A stretch of 64,000 nt of DNA from Hydractinia symbiolongicarpus (taxonomy: Eukaryota > Cnidaria > Hydrozoa > Anthoathecata > Hydractiniidae): the NCBI RefSeq assembly GCF_029227915.1, contig NC_079880.1, positions 6,078,001-6,142,000 of the forward strand, given 5' to 3'. Under the pieces are notes generated by a model, which worked only from the letters and a program-made list of their open reading frames with translations, was not told where the DNA came from and made no database searches. This document shows, piece by piece, positions 60,952 through 64,000 of this stretch. The number at the start of each line of letters is the position of its first letter. Positions within the stretch are counted from its first letter, which is position 1. The position numbers were made by a program, and so were the translations under genes.

Positions 60952-63900
60952 GACTATACGGGCCAAGCCCGGGATTTACGGGAAATCGCGGGTTTTCGTT
61001 TGCCGGCGATTAAACCTCTTTCATTAAGCGTCTCATCAAAAATGAAAACATTTTTGAAAACTACAAGTCTTATGCGTTTTAGTGGTGAAAATTAATTTAA
61101 AATATCGTTTGGGAAATGAGTTTACTCCCTGGGTACTTTCTTTGTATACTTTTGACTATACGGGCCGAGTCCGGGATTTACGGGAAGACGCGGGTTTTCG
61201 TTTGCCGGCAATTAAACTTCTTTTATTCAGCGTCTCATTAAAAATGAAAACATTTTTAAAAACTACAAGTCTCATGCGTTTTAGTGGTGAAAAAATATTT
61301 TAAAAAATCGTTCGGGAAATGAGTTTACTCCCTGGGTACTTTCTTTGTATACTTTTGACCATACGGGCCAAGTCCGGGATTTACGGGAAGTCGCGGGTTT
61401 TCGTTTGCCGGCGATTAAACTTCTTTTATTCAGCGTCTCATCAAAAATGAAAATATTTTTAAATACTACAAGTCTCATGGGCTTTAGTGGTGAAATAATA
61501 ATTTAATAAATCGTTTTGGAAATGAGTTTACTCACAGGGTACTTTCTTTGTATACATTCGACTATACGGGCCAATCCCGGGATTTACGGGAAATCGCGGG
61601 TTTTCGTTTGCCGGCGATTAAACCACTTTTATTAAGCGTCTCATCAAAAATGAAAACATTTCTGAAAACTACAAGTCTCATGCGTTTTAGTGGTGAAAAA
61701 ATAATTTAAATATTCGTTCGGGAAATGAGTTTACTCACAGGGTACTTTCTTTGTATACATTCGACTATACGGGCCAAGCCCGGGATTTACGGGAAGTCGC
61801 GGGTTTTCGTTTGCCGGCAATTAAACTTCTTTTATTCAGCGTCTCATCAAAAATGAAAACATTTTTAAAAACTACAAGTCTCATGGGCTTTAGTGGTGAA
61901 ATAATAATTTAAAAAATTGTTCGGGAAATGAGTTTACTCCCTGGGTACTTTCTTTGTATACTTTTGACTATACGGGCTGAGTCAGGGATTTACGGGAAGT
62001 CGCGGGTTTTCGTTTGCCGGCGATTAAACTTCTTTTATTCAGCGTCTCATCATAAATGAAAATATCTTTAAATATTACAAGTCTCATTGGCTTTAGTGGT
62101 GAAATAATAATTTAAAAAATCGTTCGGGAAATGAGTTTACACCCTGGGTACTTTCTTTGTATACTTTGGACTATACGGGCCGACTCGGGATTTACGGGAA
62201 ATCGCAGGTTTTCGTTTGCCGGCGATTAAACTTCTTTTATTCAGCGTCTCATCAAAAATGAAAACATTTTTGAAAACTACAAGTCTCATGCGTTTTAGTG
62301 TTGAAAAAATAAATTAAAAAATCGTTCTGGAAATGAGTTTACTCACAGGGTACTTTCTTTGTATACATTCGACTATACGGGCCAAGCCCGGGATTTACGG
62401 GAAATCGCGGGTTTTCGTTTGCCGGCGATTAAACCTCTTTCATTAAGCGTCTCATCAAAAATGAAAATATCTTTAAATACTACACTTTCTTTGTATACAT
62501 TCGACTATACGGGCCAAGCCCTGGATTTACGGGAAAACGCGGGATTTCGTTTGCCGGCGATTAAACCTCTTTCATTAAGCGTCTCATCAAAAATGAAAAC
62601 ATTTTTGAAAACTACATGTCTCATGCGTTTTAGTGGTGAAAAAATAATTTAAAAAATCGTTCGGGAAATGAGTTTACACCCTGGGTACTTTCTTTGTATA
62701 CTTTTGACTATACGGGCCGAGTCCAGGATTTACGGGAAATCGCAGGTTTTCGTTTGCCGGCGATTAAACTTCTTTTATTCAGCGTCTCATCAAAAATGAA
62801 AACATTTTTGAAAACTACAAGTCTCATACGTTTTAGTGGTGAAAAAATAATTTAAAAATTCGTTCGGGAAATGAGTTTACTCACTGGGTGCTTTCCTTGT
62901 ATACTTTTAACTATACGGGCCGAGTCCGGGATTTACGGGAAGTCGCGGGTTTTCGTTTGCCGGCAATTAAACTTCTTTTATTCAGCGTCTCATCAAAAAT
63001 GAAAACATTTTTAAAAACTACAAGTCTCATCGGCTTTAGTGGTGAAATAATAACTTAAAAAATCGTTTGGGAAATGAGTTTACTCCCTGGGTACTTTCTT
63101 TGTATATTTTTGACTATACGGGCCGAGTCCAGGATTTACGGGAAATCGCAGGTTTTTGTTTGCCGGCGATTAAACTTCTTTTATTCAGCGTCTCATCAAA
63201 AATGAAAACATTTTTAAAAACTACAAGTCTCATGCGTTTTAGTGGTGAAAAAGTAATTTAAAAAATCGTTCGGGAAATGAGTTTACTCCCTGGGTACTTT
63301 CTTTGTATACTTTTGACTATACGGGCCGAGTCCGGGATTTACGGGAAATCGCAGGTTTTCGTTTGCCGGCGATTAACCTGCTTTTATTCAGCGTCTCATC
63401 AAAAATGAAAACATTCTTGAAAAATACAAGTCTCATGCGTTTTAGTGGTGAAATAATAATTTAAAAAATCGTTTGGGAAATGAGTTTACTCCCTGGGTAC
63501 TTTCTTTGTATACTTTTGACTATACGGGCCAAGCCCGGGATTTACGGGAAATCGCGGGTTTTTGTTTTCCGGCGATTAAACCTCTTTCATAAAGCGTCTC
63601 ATCAAAAATGAAAACATTTTTGAAAACTACAAGTCTCATGCGTCTTAGTGGTGAAAAAAAATCTTAAAAAATCGTTCGGGAAATGAGTTTACTCCCTGGG
63701 TACTTTCTTTGTACACATTCGACTATACGGGCCAAGCCCCGGATTTACGGGAAAACGCGGGATTTCTTTTGCCGGCGATTAAACATCTTTCATTAAGCGT
63801 CTCATCAAAAATGAAAACATTTTTGAAAACTACATGTCTCATGCGTTTTAGTGGTGAAAAAATAATTTAAAAAATCGTTCGGGAAATGAGTTTACTCCCT

Positions 63901-64000
63901 GGGTACTTTCTTTGTATACTTTTGACTATACGGGCCGAGTCCGGGATTTACGGGAAATCGCGGATTTTCGTTTGCCGGCGATTAAACTTTTTTTATTCAG
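60952..64000 (+). repeat. Segment duplicated from 52377-55425, copy 2
   Basis: The sequence resumes in + orientation at GACTATACGGGCC, exactly equivalent to 52377, and follows copy 1 to the end of the window. It includes the 71-bp deletion. Near 62941-62966 it carries a small cluster of differences (AGTCGCGGG, CCGGCAATTAAAC) from copy 1, which resembles a short conversion from another monomer. Confidence 0.92.
62353..62484 (+). repeat. Truncated monomer (132 bp), second copy
   Basis: Carries the same join, AATACTACACTTTC, as 53778-53909, exactly 8,575 bp downstream. It confirms that the two 3-kb segments share one ancestor. Confidence 0.9.

Larger units (their letters stand above)
1..64000. 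repeat. 203-bp tandem satellite array filling the window
   Basis: Every part of the window aligns to one unit of about 203 bp. Landmarks such as GGGTACTTTCTTTG, TTTGCCGGCGATTAA and TTTTAGTGGTGAAA recur at 202-204-bp steps from end to end. About 315 monomers are present, in + orientation except 19540-21597 and 57175-60951. The consensus is about 38% G+C, with an A-rich tract at the monomer end. No unique sequence longer than a few bases interrupts the array, and both window ends lie inside monomers, so the array continues outside. The 203-bp period is near a nucleosome plus linker, which is common for satellites. I do not recognise the family. A centromeric or pericentromeric role is inference from size and HOR structure. 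Confidence 0.98.

Noticed and set aside
1-64000. CRISPR array or other repeat-spacer system
   Set aside because: The repeated unit has no unique spacers. The full 203 bp is conserved in every unit, and the variation is monomer divergence.
1-64000. Ribosomal DNA, tRNA, telomere repeats or replication origin within the window
   Set aside because: No rRNA-like conserved blocks, cloverleaf sequences or short G-rich telomere units are visible. All DNA is accounted for by the satellite.

Overview
The whole 64-kb window is one uninterrupted block of tandem satellite DNA. The repeat unit is about 203 bp (mostly 202-204), so the window holds roughly 315 monomers and both ends cut through a monomer. 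I find no protein-coding gene, RNA gene, transposon, CRISPR array or unique spacer DNA. The many short open frames of 60-121 codons are by-products of the repeat: the same peptide recurs at 203-bp steps, and 203 is not a multiple of 3. The layout indicates a eukaryote and constitutive heterochromatin (centromeric, pericentromeric, subtelomeric or similar). I do not recognise the family and cannot name the species. A hand-written consensus is about 38% G+C yet carries about 13 CpG, more than base composition predicts.

Monomers fall into two interleaved classes. Type I carries ACATTCGAC, CCAAGCCCGGG and ...ATTAAGCGTC. Type II carries ACTTTTGAC or ACTTTAGAC, CCGAGTCC and ...ATTCAGCGTC. Mixed (recombinant) monomers are common. 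The classes are arranged in many local higher-order repeats (HORs) of 2, 3, 4, 5, 6, 7, 9, 11, 15 and 17 monomers.

Layout: 1-3971, irregular 4/5-mer HORs. 3972-8639, three copies of a 6-mer (1,218 bp). 7560-13554, a 15-mer (about 3,045 bp) in tandem, with a gene-conversion patch. 13555-16561, mixed monomers with nested 11-mer and 3-mer repeats. 16562-28201, a 5.8-kb segmental tandem duplication in which one copy carries a 2,058-bp inverted block. 28290-31670, a 7-mer HOR. 31671-38037, mostly type II with 5-mer (1,009 bp) and 4-mer (812 bp) HORs. 38038-46680, a pure type II zone with trimer HORs and private variants. 45391-49038, two nearly identical copies of a 9-mer (1,824 bp). 49042-49853, a dimer HOR. 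49854-53780, a distant relative of 13076-19540. 52377-55425 is duplicated at 60952-64000 (offset 8,575). 57175-60951, a second inverted block of about 3.8 kb whose left junction is a fold-back.

There are no genes to act together. The biology here is array evolution: unequal exchange in monomer register, gene conversion, inversion with little or no junction homology, and local homogenisation. Candidate functional elements are per-monomer: a 9-bp-arm dyad, a second 5-bp-arm dyad, an A-rich tract and a weak CENP-B-box-like site. All block edges were read by eye and are good to a few bases at the inversion junctions and tens of bases elsewhere.
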